From the NCBI RefSeq assembly GCF_014873145.1, contig NZ_JADBEK010000001.1, positions 372,001 through 436,000 of the forward strand: a DNA stretch of 64,000 bases. Reading direction: 5' to 3'. Of this stretch, positions 1 through 8,323 are shown one piece after another (position 1 is the stretch's first letter; each line of letters opens with the position of its first letter). The notes beneath the pieces were generated by a model, which did not search any database, was not told where the DNA came from, and saw only the letters and a program-made list of their open reading frames with translations. Both the position numbers and the translations under genes were made by a program. This DNA comes from Nonomuraea angiospora (lineage in GTDB: Bacteria > Actinomycetota > Actinomycetes > Streptosporangiales > Streptosporangiaceae).

Positions 1-1954
1 CGGGCCGCGCCGGCGTGGTGAACGGGGGCAGCCCGCCCCCGGCCTGCTCGTCGCCGAGCGCCGCGCCGGCCCGCTTGATCAGATCGTGCAGGCGCTCCTC
101 GACCGCCTGATAGGTGTCGCGGGCCTCGCGGTGCACCCAGCTGATCGACGTACCCGGGAGGATGTCGTGGAACTGGTGCAGCAGCACGGTGCGCCAGATC
201 TCGTCGAGGTCCTCGCGCGGGTACGGCGCCCCGCGCAGCGCGCTCGCCGCCGCGCTGAGGTATTCGGCCGCCCGCAGCAGCGACTCGCAGCGCCGGTTGT
301 GCCGCTTCATGGCCGCCTGCGAGGTCAGCGTGCCGCGATGCAGCTCCAGGTAGAGCTCGCCCCGGTAGACCGGCTCCAGCGCCCCGGCCTCGCGCAGCTC
401 GGACTCGGCCTCCTCGAAGAACTCCGCCGGGGTCCTGGAGATCACGCGTGGCGCCCCCTCCAGGTCGGCGAAGCGGCGCAGCCGCTCGGCCATCTCCCGG
501 GTGGGGCCGCCGCCCCCGTCGCCGTAGCCGTACGGGAGCAGCGAATGGGAGGCGATCGCCTTGTCCTTGAACGTCGCGACCGCGTGATGGAGCTCGCGGG
601 CGGTCACCTCGGCGGCGTAGGTCTCCGCGGGCGGGAAGTGGGTGAAGACGCGGGTGCCGTCGATGCCCTCCCACCAGAAGGAGTGGTGCGGGAAGACCGT
701 GGTGTCGTTCCAGGAGATCTTCTGCGTCAGGAACCAGCGGGACCCGGCCCGGCGGGCCATCTGCGGCAGGGCGCCCGAGTAGCCGAAGGAGTCGGGCAGC
801 CACATCTCACGGGGCTCGCGGCCGAAGCGGCTCAGGAAGTAGCGCTTGCCGTAGGTCAGCTGGCGCACCATCGACTCGCCGGTGGGGATGACGCCGTCGG
901 CCTCCACCCACATGCCGCCGACGGGCACGAACCGGCCCTGCTCGACATAGCGCCGCACCCGGGCGAACAGCTCCGGATAGTGCTCTTCGAGCCAGCTGAA
1001 GTGCTGGGCCGCCGACATCGTGTACACTAGGCCGGGGTCGGCGTCGAGGAGGGCGAGCGCGTTGGAGACCGTACGGGCGAGCTTGCGGACCGTCTCGCGC
1101 AGCGGCCACAGCCACGCCGTGTCCATGTGCGCGTGCCCGACGGCGGTGATCCGGTGGGCGCTGGCGTGCGCCGGCGTGGCCAGGACGGGAGCGAGGATCG
1201 CGCGCGCCCGCCCGGCGCTCGCCTCGGCGTCCGCCTCGTCGTAGACGTCCAGGGCCTCCTCGATCGCGCGCAGCAGCCGCCAGTGGCGCGGCTCGTCCGC
1301 GCTCAGCTCGGCGGCCAGGCCGCCGGCCACGTCGAGGTCGCAGCACAGCGCGTGGATCTCGGGCGAGAACGCGGCGATCTCCGCGCGGCGCAGCCTGAAC
1401 TGCTCGAACGGCTCCTGCGCGCCCTTCTCGCCGTGCTCGGTGACGACGAAGGGCGGCAGGCCGAGCAGCAGGGGGTTGGCCGCCGCCTCGACGTACAGCA
1501 CGAACGAGCCGTCGGCTTCGACCAGATCGGCCCCGTGGCCCCGTAACCGGATGTCGGACTGGCGGGGGTGCAGGCCCTTGACGATCGTCCCGTCCGGGGT
1601 GAAGACCAGGCCCTCGCAGTGACCGCCCACGGAGTGGTCGAACCAGCCCAGGTCCAGCACCAGGTCGATCGGCCCGGCGTGGCCCGGCTCGACCGTGCCC
1701 CGGATCCGGAACCAGGTCGTGGACCAGGCCTCGCCCCAGGCCGCGCCAAGGGGGAAGGGGCGGTAGCCGGGGGCGGCCCGGCCGGGTTCGGGTTCGAGCC
1801 CGAGGGCGTGGCGGGCGCGCACCGGCTCGCCGTCGTCCGGGACCGTCCAGGCCTCGACCTCGACACCGCCCAGCCGGGTGTGGAGGCGGGGCATGATCCG
1901 TTCTCGCCGTACGCGGGCCAGCCTCTCTAGCGTGCGGCTGAGGTGGTTGTGCAT
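1..1954 (-). CDS. Alpha-mannosidase, glycoside hydrolase family 38 (C-terminus off window)
   Basis: The protein is a class II alpha-mannosidase expected to release terminal alpha-mannose from glycans. About 651 residues are visible and the reading frame is still open at position 1, so the C-terminal beta domains are missing. The N-terminal beta-sandwich carries WSTTWFRIRG. The catalytic domain shows the metal-binding motif GHAHMDTAWLWP near residue 275 and the nucleophile motif EMWLPDSFGYSG with its Asp near residue 388. The ATG at 1954 follows a GGAGAGG ribosome site. It is divergent from a LacI-family regulator, and two identical operator-like palindromes lie between them, so repression by that regulator and induction by a mannose-containing sugar is likely. 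Cytoplasmic location is inferred from the lack of a signal peptide. Confidence 0.93.
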   Translation of the reverse strand, partial: MHNHLSRTLERLARVRRERIMPRLHTRLGGVEVEAWTVPDDGEPVRARHALGLEPEPGRAAPGYRPFPLGAAWGEAWSTTWFRIRGTVEPGHAGPIDLVLDLGWFDHSVGGHCEGLVFTPDGTIVKGLHPRQSDIRLRGHGADLVEADGSFVLYVEAAANPLLLGLPPFVVTEHGEKGAQEPFEQFRLRRAEIAAFSPEIHALCCDLDVAGGLAAELSADEPRHWRLLRAIEEALDVYDEADAEASAGRARAILAPVLATPAHASAHRITAVGHAHMDTAWLWPLRETVRKLARTVSNALALLDADPGLVYTMSAAQHFSWLEEHYPELFARVRRYVEQGRFVPVGGMWVEADGVIPTGESMVRQLTYGKRYFLSRFGREPREMWLPDSFGYSGALPQMARRAGSRWFLTQKISWNDTTVFPHHSFWWEGIDGTRVFTHFPPAETYAAEVTARELHHAVATFKDKAIASHSLLPYGYGDGGGGPTREMAERLRRFADLEGAPRVISRTPAEFFEEAESELREAGALEPVYRGELYLELHRGTLTSQAAMKRHNRRCESLLRAAEYLSAAASALRGAPYPREDLDEIWRTVLLHQFHDILPGTSISWVHREARDTYQAVEERLHDLIKRAGAALGDEQAGGGLPPFTTPARP

Positions 1955-1990
1955 CTCGTACCTCTCCGTGGCGGAGGTATCACAATGGGC

Positions 1991-2004
1991 CTAATACGTT
2001 TTAG
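1991..2004. promoter_or_regulatory. LacI-type operator, copy 1
   Basis: The 14-bp sequence CTAATACGTTTTAG is a near-palindrome with a central CG, the usual form of a LacI/GalR operator. An identical copy lies 42 bp downstream, about four helical turns, on the same DNA face. Both lie between the alpha-mannosidase and LacI-family genes. Confidence 0.75.
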
Positions 2005-2032
2005 TAGGTTATGATCAGCAAACGACCGCAGA

Positions 2033-2046
2033 CTAATACGTTTTAG
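2033..2046. promoter_or_regulatory. LacI-type operator, copy 2, inside an inverted repeat
   Basis: This is the second exact copy of CTAATACGTTTTAG. It is enclosed by an 8-bp inverted repeat, GACCGCAG at 2024-2031 and CTGCGGTC at 2050-2057, which could form a hairpin or extend the protein-binding site. It lies 66 bp ahead of the regulator start, consistent with autoregulation. Confidence 0.72.
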
Positions 2047-2111
2047 GTCCTGCGGTCACCCGGGGGGATCATCAAGTTTGCATAACGACGGTTGTCCGCC
2101 ATGGAGGATCG

Positions 2112-3221
2112 ATGCCGCCGAACGACCAGGTTCCGCCTCAGGACTCAGACGGTCCGCCTGAGCCTCCCGAGCCTCTGGGGGGCGCGGCGGGGGGCGCGGC
2201 GCCGGCCCGGCTGAGGAGCACCGACATCGCGCGGCTGGCGGGGGTCTCGGTGTCGGCGGTGTCGCTGGCGTTCAACGCCCGCCCCGGCATCAGCGACGCC
2301 ACGCGCAAGCGCATCCTCCAGGTCGCCGAGGAGCTCAACTGGCGCCCGCACCGCGCCGCCCGCGCCCTCAAGGGGGCCAACAACGACGTGGCCGGCATCG
2401 TCATCGCCCGTCCGGCCCGCACGCTCGGCGTCGAGCCGTTCTTCGCCCACTTCCTGTCCGGCCTGCAGTCGCGCCTGTCCAACGAGGGGATCGCCACCCA
2501 GCTCCTCATCGTCGAGGACACCGAGGCGGAGGTGGCGGTCTACCGCCGCTGGGCCGCCGAGAACCGGGTCGACGGGCTCGTGCTGCTGGACCTCACGGTC
2601 GACGACGTCCGGCCCCGGCTCCTCGCCGACCTGCGCGTCCCCGCCGTCATCCTGGGCGGCCACGGGGCCCCGTTGCCGCTGACCAGCGTCTGGGTCGACG
2701 ACCACGCGGCGATGACCCGCATCCTGGAATATCTCGCCGGGCTCGGCCACCGGTTCATCGGTCACGTCAGCGGCATACCGTCCTACCAGCACACGCGCCG
2801 CCGCCTGCGGGCCATCGGCGACGCCCGCGAGAGCCTCGGCATCGACATCGCCAGCGTGGCCACCGACTACTCCGACACCCAGGGCGCCTCGGCCACCCGC
2901 CGCCTCCTGGAGGCGAGCCCCCGGTGCACGGCGATCATCTACGACAGCGACGTCATGGCCGGCGCGGGGCTCGGCGTGGCCACCGAGATGGGCGTGCCGG
3001 TGCCCGGCGAGGTGTCCATCGTGTCGTTCGACGACTCGATCCTCACCCATCTGCCGCATCCGCCGATCACCGCCCTGACCCGCGACACGTACGCGCTGGG
3101 CACGCTGACGGCGACCGAGCTGCTCCACACGATGGCCGAGCGCCCGGAGCCCCGCGCGGTCCAGGCCCCGACGCCGGAGCTCGTCGTCCGCGGCAGCACC
3201 GCCCCGCCACCAGGCGCGTGA
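2112..3221 (+). CDS. LacI/GalR-family transcriptional regulator
   Basis: This 369-residue regulator starts at an ATG preceded by GGAGG five bases upstream. After a proline-rich leader of about 35 residues comes the typical N-terminal helix-turn-helix (TDIARLAGVSVSAVSLAFN), then the hinge (RPHRAARALKG) and a periplasmic-binding-protein-like sensor domain ending with VSFDDSILTHLPHPPITAL. The leader before the helix-turn-helix is longer than usual for the family. It is divergent from the alpha-mannosidase and probably controls it through the paired operators between them. The effector sugar cannot be read from the sequence. Confidence 0.92.
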   Translation: MPPNDQVPPQDSDGPPEPPEPLGGAAGGAAPARLRSTDIARLAGVSVSAVSLAFNARPGISDATRKRILQVAEELNWRPHRAARALKGANNDVAGIVIARPARTLGVEPFFAHFLSGLQSRLSNEGIATQLLIVEDTEAEVAVYRRWAAENRVDGLVLLDLTVDDVRPRLLADLRVPAVILGGHGAPLPLTSVWVDDHAAMTRILEYLAGLGHRFIGHVSGIPSYQHTRRRLRAIGDARESLGIDIASVATDYSDTQGASATRRLLEASPRCTAIIYDSDVMAGAGLGVATEMGVPVPGEVSIVSFDDSILTHLPHPPITALTRDTYALGTLTATELLHTMAERPEPRAVQAPTPELVVRGSTAPPPGA

Positions 3222-3247
3222 CCTTTGATGATCTCAACCCCTAATAT
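3219..3247 (+). promoter_or_regulatory. Candidate promoter for the secreted peptidase homologue
   Basis: TGACCT (3219-3224) and TAATAT (3242-3247) are spaced 17 bp and overlap the end of the lacI-type gene. The -10 element ends eight bases before the next ATG and there is no ribosome site, which suggests a leaderless transcript. Confidence 0.4.
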
Positions 3248-3255
3248 CCACCTTT

Positions 3256-3984
3256 ATGATCATTCGTCTATTAGCTGGAACGGCTGCGGGCCTGGCGCTC
3301 CTGTCCGGTACGGCTCTCGCCACGCCGGTCAAGGGCGCCCCCGAGCTCACCGGCAACGACCTCTACAAGGCGGCCGCGCTGCCCAGGACCGCCTGCAAGC
3401 TGGACAAGGGCACGAGCGCCGCGTCCACCAGGAAGTACGTCACCAAGCTCGTCGCCTGCCTGAACACCGCGTGGAAGCCGGCCATCAAGGACTTCACCCC
3501 GGTGAAGGTGGAGTTCAAGGGCGCGGACGAGAAGGAGTCCTGCTCCACCGGCATGGACGTCTCCGGCTCGTTCTCCGAGATCTGCGCCACGGCCATCAGC
3601 GTCCGGCTGGCCGACGACTGGATCAAGGCCAAGAACGACCTCACGGTGTTCACCTCCATCGTCAGGACGTGGGGCGGGGTCGTGACCGGGCAGACCGGCA
3701 TCGGCAAGGCCTGGTGGGGGCTCGAGAACGATGCGGACGCGGCCATCATGAACGAGCAGAACCGCCGCTACTACCTGCAGATCGACTGTTTCGGGGGCGT
3801 GTCGGCGAAGGCGCTGGGCCGGCAGGTCAAGGACTGGAAGCCCGTCGCCAAGGTTCCGGAGTTCTGGAAGAACAGGTACCAGGGCAAGACCGCCAACCGG
3901 CTCTACTGGCTCGAGAAGGGCTACAAGTCCGGCAAGCCGGGCGCCTGTAACACCTGGACGGCGAGCTCCTCCAAGGTCGCCTGA
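3256..3984 (+). CDS. Secreted zinc-peptidase homologue lacking the HExxH residues
   Basis: The 242-residue protein has an N-terminal signal peptide (LLAGTAAGLALLSGTALA). Its body resembles actinobacterial predicted neutral zinc metallopeptidases: a region like KYVTKLVACLNTAWKP near residue 60, then a segment followed by GQTGI, then LQIDCFGGV near residue 174. In active relatives, as recalled, a sequence of the form HEYGHHVQG precedes QTGI. Here residues 137-145 read RTWGGVVTG, so both zinc histidines and the catalytic glutamate are Arg, Gly and Thr. The protein is therefore predicted to be exported but not proteolytic, possibly a binding or decoy protein. No ribosome site is evident, so translation may be leaderless. 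A terminator follows. Confidence 0.7.
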   Translation: MIIRLLAGTAAGLALLSGTALATPVKGAPELTGNDLYKAAALPRTACKLDKGTSAASTRKYVTKLVACLNTAWKPAIKDFTPVKVEFKGADEKESCSTGMDVSGSFSEICATAISVRLADDWIKAKNDLTVFTSIVRTWGGVVTGQTGIGKAWWGLENDADAAIMNEQNRRYYLQIDCFGGVSAKALGRQVKDWKPVAKVPEFWKNRYQGKTANRLYWLEKGYKSGKPGACNTWTASSSKVA

Positions 3985-3994
3985 ACCGGATCCC

Positions 3995-4019
3995 CGGCCA
4001 CCGCCCCGTGCGGTGGCCG
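3995..4019. terminator. Intrinsic terminator hairpin
   Basis: A perfect 10-bp stem, CGGCCACCGC and GCGGTGGCCG, encloses a CCCGT loop. It lies between two convergent genes and could serve both strands. There is no U-tract. Confidence 0.6.
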
Positions 4020-4050
4020 CGAGGCACGGCAGCGTCTTCGTCGCCGCGCC

Positions 4051-5853
4051 CTACATCTGCGGGATCTCGATGCGCACCGGATCCGTGTCCGCCGGGGGCT
4101 CTCCTGGGAAGACCCCGGTGAGCAGGGCGGCGACCGTGTAGAGGTTCCAGGCCAGCGCGGGCTGCTTCACCACGGGCTCGGAGAAGAAGGCCTTCAGCTC
4201 GTCACCGCGTACGAGGGGAGCCAGGGCGTCGGCGCGTTCGAGCACGAACTCCGCGAGCAGCGCGGAAAGCCGGGGCCCCGGGCTGGTGCGCCAGTTCCAG
4301 TTGTTCCCGCGCTGCGGGGCGGGCGAGGCCGGGGTCGCCGCGGGCGGCTTCCGCTGCCACCACCGGCGCGGCTTGTCCGCCTCCCCGGCCCGGAACCGCC
4401 AGGGCTTGCCCTCCAGCTCGATCTTCTGCAGCCCGGGAGCCAGCCGGCTGATCAGCTCGTAGACGACCTCCTCCGAGTGGCGCCATCGCTGATCGAGCGA
4501 CAGCGCCTCGACCACCACGCGGTTGTCGAGGAACGGCTGCACCGGATCCCCACGCCGCAGCGACCCGACCCGCGCCGCGGCGTGCCAGCGCCCCACCCGG
4601 TAGGTGACATACAGGTGGTCGAGCACCTCCCACGGATTCTCGCCGACCCGGCGCAGCCACGGCTGCGCCAGCTCGCGGGCGTGCTCGTTCGCCTCGTCGG
4701 TGAACATCGGCTCGTTCTTGAGGAAGAAGTCGCTGACCCTGCGGCGCATCGCCTTGTCGGTGGTCTGCCCCTGGCTGTAGAGGAAACCGCCCCTGAGGAT
4801 CTCGCCGCTCTGCCCGGACATCGTCGGCATCGTGGAGTAGGGACGGTAGTCCACGATGCTCTCGTACGCGGAGGTCATGCCTTCGCAGGCGCGGACGACC
4901 TCATACGTGCGCGCGCTCGGGTGCGGCACGAGGACGGCGTCCTTCGCCTCGGTCTGTACGGGCGGGATGACCGTGTGCTGAATGCCCAGCCGGGCGGCGA
5001 TCGCGCCCGCGATGATCACGTCCGGGTGCGTGTCGAGCCCGTTGGTCGTCGCCCGGAAAGGGACGCGGCCCGCGTGCAGCAGCGCGGCCATCAGGCGGCT
5101 GTCGCGCCCGCCCGTCAGCGCCAGGTTCACCGGCTCGGAGACGGCCCGCAGCGGCTCGACGGCGGCGACGAGGGCGTCACTCAGCCGCGTGATCGCCCTG
5201 CGCCTGGCCCTCGCCGAGTCCGGCACCGGCCGCGCCTGCGGCAGCGGACGCGTGGCGACGCTCCTGCGGCCGTCCTTGACCGTGATGACGGCGGACGGCC
5301 CGAGCGCCGTCACCCCCCGGTAAGGAGTCTCGTCGGACAAGAAGTATCCCTGGCGGACCATGGTCTGCAGGGCGAGCTCGTGCCAGGCGACATTTCCCCC
5401 GTTCGCCACGAGGTGAACGTGCAGGGCACGGTTTCCCACCACGTGCACGTCGTCGTTCTCGGCGTGGAAAACGGAATGGGCCCGGGTGCTCGCGGTGGCG
5501 GCCTGAATTTCCTCATCCGCCACCCGGATCGCGGAGAAACAACCGGAGAGATCCGCCATCACCTCGGTCAGCCCGGGAGCTTGTGCGAGACGTCGCGCGT
5601 CCCGCTGCGCGGCGAGCGTGCCGCTCACGACGAGGCCGCCACGGCCGTCCCGCACGATGAGCGGCGGGCGCCCATCGGCCCCTTCCTCATTGGACCAGGC
5701 GAGCAGCGCGGCGCCGGCGCCGGCCCATTCGTCGGTGTCGATGGTTTCCGGCGGCACCGGAAATACGTCACGGATAAGCGAACGAGCGGCGGCGAGATAT
5801 CGGCCGAGATCCGCCCTCGGGCGTTTCGCGGCGACACCCAGGAATACGCGCAT
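4051..5853 (-). CDS. Asparagine-synthetase-like amide ligase without the glutaminase cysteine
   Basis: This 600-residue protein has the two-part layout of class B asparagine synthetase. The N-terminal region resembles the glutamine-hydrolase fold, but residue 2 is Arg (MRVFLGV), so the nucleophilic cysteine is absent. The C-terminal ATP-pyrophosphatase domain has a P-loop-like LALTGGRDSRLMAALL (residues 244-259). Asparagine-synthetase relatives with this pattern include macrolactam-forming RiPP cyclases and enzymes using other amine donors. A GGGGG ribosome site precedes the ATG at 5853. The divergent neighbour encodes a small exported acidic protein that could be a partner. No lasso-type leader peptidase or RRE gene is nearby, so a RiPP role is only a possibility. 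Confidence 0.75.
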   Translation of the reverse strand: MRVFLGVAAKRPRADLGRYLAAARSLIRDVFPVPPETIDTDEWAGAGAALLAWSNEEGADGRPPLIVRDGRGGLVVSGTLAAQRDARRLAQAPGLTEVMADLSGCFSAIRVADEEIQAATASTRAHSVFHAENDDVHVVGNRALHVHLVANGGNVAWHELALQTMVRQGYFLSDETPYRGVTALGPSAVITVKDGRRSVATRPLPQARPVPDSARARRRAITRLSDALVAAVEPLRAVSEPVNLALTGGRDSRLMAALLHAGRVPFRATTNGLDTHPDVIIAGAIAARLGIQHTVIPPVQTEAKDAVLVPHPSARTYEVVRACEGMTSAYESIVDYRPYSTMPTMSGQSGEILRGGFLYSQGQTTDKAMRRRVSDFFLKNEPMFTDEANEHARELAQPWLRRVGENPWEVLDHLYVTYRVGRWHAAARVGSLRRGDPVQPFLDNRVVVEALSLDQRWRHSEEVVYELISRLAPGLQKIELEGKPWRFRAGEADKPRRWWQRKPPAATPASPAPQRGNNWNWRTSPGPRLSALLAEFVLERADALAPLVRGDELKAFFSEPVVKQPALAWNLYTVAALLTGVFPGEPPADTDPVRIEIPQM

Positions 5854-5991
5854 GCAGCCCCCTTATTTGCGCCTCCAGTCCCGGAGGAGAGTAGAGTGCG
5901 GGCCGGAACCTGTCAAACAATGGAAATAGCGTCGCTTTACCGAAGACAATGCCGCCGGATCCGATCAGCGGCTGCTAGCCTGTCCCGTCAA

Positions 5992-6309
5992 ATGACTGCG
6001 GAAACGTTGCTGAGGCGGCGGAGTGCGGCCTGCCTGCTGGCCCTGGCCTTGGCGGCGGTGCCGACGCTCGGCACCGCCACCCCGTTGGACTGCCCGGTGC
6101 GGCCGCTCGCTGTTGCCGGCGACCTCGTGTTGCCGGAGTGGTTCGAGGAGGAGTTGCAGGAAGAGGAAGTGGCACTTGCCCTGCCTGACCCGGCTTCATC
6201 CGCCTTCACGCCTGGTGGCTACTCGTCTGACGTGAAGGCGGGCACCGTGGCGCCCATCGGCGTAGAGATCGTGGAACTGCCGGGCTGTCCTGATATCAGC
6301 GACCGATAG
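5992..6309 (+). CDS. Small exported acidic protein of unknown function
   Basis: The 105-residue product begins MTAETLLRRRSAAC followed by a hydrophobic stretch (LLALALAAVPTLGTA), a credible signal peptide with cleavage near residue 30. The mature part contains the very acidic run PEWFEEELQEEEVALALPD, two cysteines and no recognised domain. There is no Shine-Dalgarno; TAGCCT lies about eight bases upstream, so the message may be leaderless. It is divergent from the asparagine-synthetase-like enzyme across 138 bp and could be its substrate or partner, but that rests only on position. Confidence 0.55.
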   Translation: MTAETLLRRRSAACLLALALAAVPTLGTATPLDCPVRPLAVAGDLVLPEWFEEELQEEEVALALPDPASSAFTPGGYSSDVKAGTVAPIGVEIVELPGCPDISDR

Positions 6310-6326
6310 GTGCGGCATCGCCGCCT

Positions 6327-7340
6327 TCATCGGCGCGGATCGATGTGGATCTTCGGGCCCGGTCCGGCGCCGGCCGGGCGGTGGCCGGCCAGGACGTCGG
6401 CGGTCTCGGCCAGGCCGATCGTGGCGGCCACGAGCGGGCGGGCGTCCACCGAGCCGTCGGCGTAGGCGGCGATGGTCCCCGCGAGGCCGGCCGAGCCCCC
6501 GAGGATGCCGACGGCGGTGACGTCCTTGAGGAGCAGCGCGCGGGTGTCGAGGGTGCTCGGCGTGCCGGCCAGGCCGATGTAGACCACGCGCCCGGCCGGT
6601 TCGACGAGGTCGAGCGCGAGCGCGGGCAGCTCGGGCGCGTTGGAGGCGTCGATGACGGCGTCCCAGCGCAGCTCCGGCAGCGACGGCCGGGTCCACGTGC
6701 CCGTGAAGCCCAGGGACCGGGCCAGGCGCAACCCGTCGAGGTCGCGGCCCAGCAGGTGGACCTCGACCCCCTGGGAGCGGGCGAACAGCGCTGCCAGCAG
6801 GCCGATCGTCCCCGTGCCCAGGACCAGCAGCCGCTCGCCGGGCCGCAGGCCCGCGCCGTGGACGGCGCGCAGCGCGTTGCCGCCGGGCTCGACCAGCGCG
6901 CCCAGCGTGAGGTCCATGCCGTCTGGCAGCGCGTGCAGCGCCGTCACCGGCACGGCGAGCCGCTCGGCCAGCGCTCCGGCGCGGCCGAGGCTGATGCCGA
7001 TCTCCGACAGCTCGGCGCAGACGTGGTGGCGGCCGGTGCGGCAGCGCTCGCAGCGCCCGCAGCCCAGCATGGTGTCACCGGTGACGCGGCGGCCCAGCCA
7101 GCTGGGGTCCACGCCCTCGCCCACGCCGCTCACGCGACCGCACCACTCGTGGCCGGGGCGCAGCGGATACCACGACCGCCCGGTGTGCAGGTAGCTCATC
7201 TCGCCGGTGAACAGCTCCAGGTCGGTGCCGCACACCCCGGCCCGCTCGACGTCCACGACCACCTGCCCGGGCGCGGCGACCGGCGGCTCGACCTCCTGGA
7301 CCTCGGCCTTGCCCGGGCCGGTCAGGACCAGCGCGCGCAC
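6327..7340 (-). CDS. Zinc-dependent medium-chain alcohol/polyol dehydrogenase
   Basis: The protein belongs to the zinc-dependent medium-chain dehydrogenase family (sorbitol/threonine dehydrogenase type). Catalytic zinc ligands appear in GVCGTDLELF and GHEWCG. The structural zinc lobe is CGRCERCRTGRHHVC, and the nucleotide-binding motif is VLGTGTIGLLAA. The start is uncertain: GTG at 7340 gives 337 residues beginning VRALVLTGPGK, while an upstream TTG at 7361 adds seven residues; neither has a clear ribosome site. It is divergent from a short-chain dehydrogenase, and the two probably act in one sugar or polyol oxidation route. Substrate unknown. Confidence 0.88.
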   Translation of the reverse strand: MRALVLTGPGKAEVQEVEPPVAAPGQVVVDVERAGVCGTDLELFTGEMSYLHTGRSWYPLRPGHEWCGRVSGVGEGVDPSWLGRRVTGDTMLGCGRCERCRTGRHHVCAELSEIGISLGRAGALAERLAVPVTALHALPDGMDLTLGALVEPGGNALRAVHGAGLRPGERLLVLGTGTIGLLAALFARSQGVEVHLLGRDLDGLRLARSLGFTGTWTRPSLPELRWDAVIDASNAPELPALALDLVEPAGRVVYIGLAGTPSTLDTRALLLKDVTAVGILGGSAGLAGTIAAYADGSVDARPLVAATIGLAETADVLAGHRPAGAGPGPKIHIDPRR

Positions 7341-7426
7341 TACCGGGCCCCCGCGAACCAACGAACGGATTTCCCGGTACGGGGCGCAGCTACCACGTCA
7401 GACATGTTCCGAAGGCTAGATCACTG

Positions 7427-7533
7427 TTCCGGAAAGTGGAAGTTCTGCTCAATGAGAGCTTCCTCCGGGAAGTGAATATCGGCTAATCTCGCAACAACTT
7501 CCATAAAATAAATCATCGTTCCAATTATTGGAA
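7427..7533. promoter_or_regulatory. Cluster of TTCC/GGAA palindromes in a divergent promoter
   Basis: Three inverted repeats of the same half-site occur here: TTCCGGAA (7427-7434), CTTCC-tccg-GGAAG (7459-7472) and the perfect 15-mer TTCCAATTATTGGAA (7519-7533). The last ends 12 bases before the SDR start, where a repressor would block initiation. The local sequence is unusually AT-rich for this genome. Confidence 0.6.
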
Positions 7534-7545
7534 TGAAGGGATCTC

Positions 7546-8229
7546 ATGACCTCCTCCCGCACCGCCCTCATCACCGGAGGCGTCAGCGGCCTGGGCAAGG
7601 CCGCCGCCCTCCGTCTGGAGAAGGAAGGCGTCAGGGTCATCACCGCCGACATCGCCGACGGCGCCGACCTCGTCCTCGACGTCACCGACGCCGCCGCCGT
7701 GCAGGCCGCCGCCGACGAGGTGGGGCCGGTCGACATCCTGGTCAACTCCGCCGGGATCGTCGGCCCCAACGCGCCCCTGTGGGAGATCCCGCTGGACGGC
7801 TGGCGGCGCACCTTCGAGGTGAACGCGTACGGCACCTTCCACACCTGCCGCGCCTTCGTCCCGGGCATGCGCGAGCGCGGCTGGGGACGCGTCATCAACA
7901 TCGCCAGCATGTCCGGCAAGGACGGCAACCCGAACATGGCCCCGTACTCGGCCTCCAAGGCCGCCGTCATCGCGCTGACCAAGTCCCTCGGCAAGGAGCT
8001 GGCCACCAGCGGCGTGCTGGCCAACGTCATCGCGCCGGCCGTCATCGCCACCCCGATGAACGCCACCACCGGCCCCGAGGCCCTGGCCCACATCACCAGC
8101 CTCATCCCGATGGGCCGCATCGGCCGGCCCGAGGAGGTCGCCGAGCTGATCGCCTGGCTGGCCTCCGACAAGGTCAGCTTCTCCACCGGCGCCGTCTACG
8201 ACATCAGCGGCGGCCGCGCCACCTACTGA
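7546..8229 (+). CDS. Short-chain dehydrogenase/reductase (SDR)
   Basis: The 227-residue classical SDR shows the NAD(P)-binding glycine motif TGGVSGLGKAA near residue 10, the NSAG motif (VNSAGIVG), catalytic Ser in NIASMSGKDG, and Tyr-Lys in YSASKAAV. The C-terminal FSTGAVYDISGGRATY is typical. An acidic residue after beta-2 (ADIADG) suggests NAD preference. A GAAGGGA ribosome site precedes the ATG. It is divergent from a zinc dehydrogenase and followed by a LysR regulator on the same strand. The substrate, probably a sugar or polyol, is not determined. Confidence 0.92.
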   Translation: MTSSRTALITGGVSGLGKAAALRLEKEGVRVITADIADGADLVLDVTDAAAVQAAADEVGPVDILVNSAGIVGPNAPLWEIPLDGWRRTFEVNAYGTFHTCRAFVPGMRERGWGRVINIASMSGKDGNPNMAPYSASKAAVIALTKSLGKELATSGVLANVIAPAVIATPMNATTGPEALAHITSLIPMGRIGRPEEVAELIAWLASDKVSFSTGAVYDISGGRATY

Positions 8230-8323
8230 CCCGCCGGGCCGGCCCGTGCGCCCTCGGACCGGGAGGATCAATGAGTCCGGCGCATATTTGCCACGCCGCG
8301 CGATCGTGATCCACGATTGATCC

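Noticed and set aside
4477..5991. Long open frame on the plus strand opposite the asparagine-synthetase-like gene
   Set aside because: It is the antisense shadow of a GC-rich gene; composition is Arg/His/Gly-rich and no domain is visible. Only its last 105 codons are treated as a real gene.
4051..6309. Lasso peptide cluster
   Set aside because: No leader-binding RRE protein or B2-type peptidase is present and the small product has a signal peptide rather than a lasso leader.
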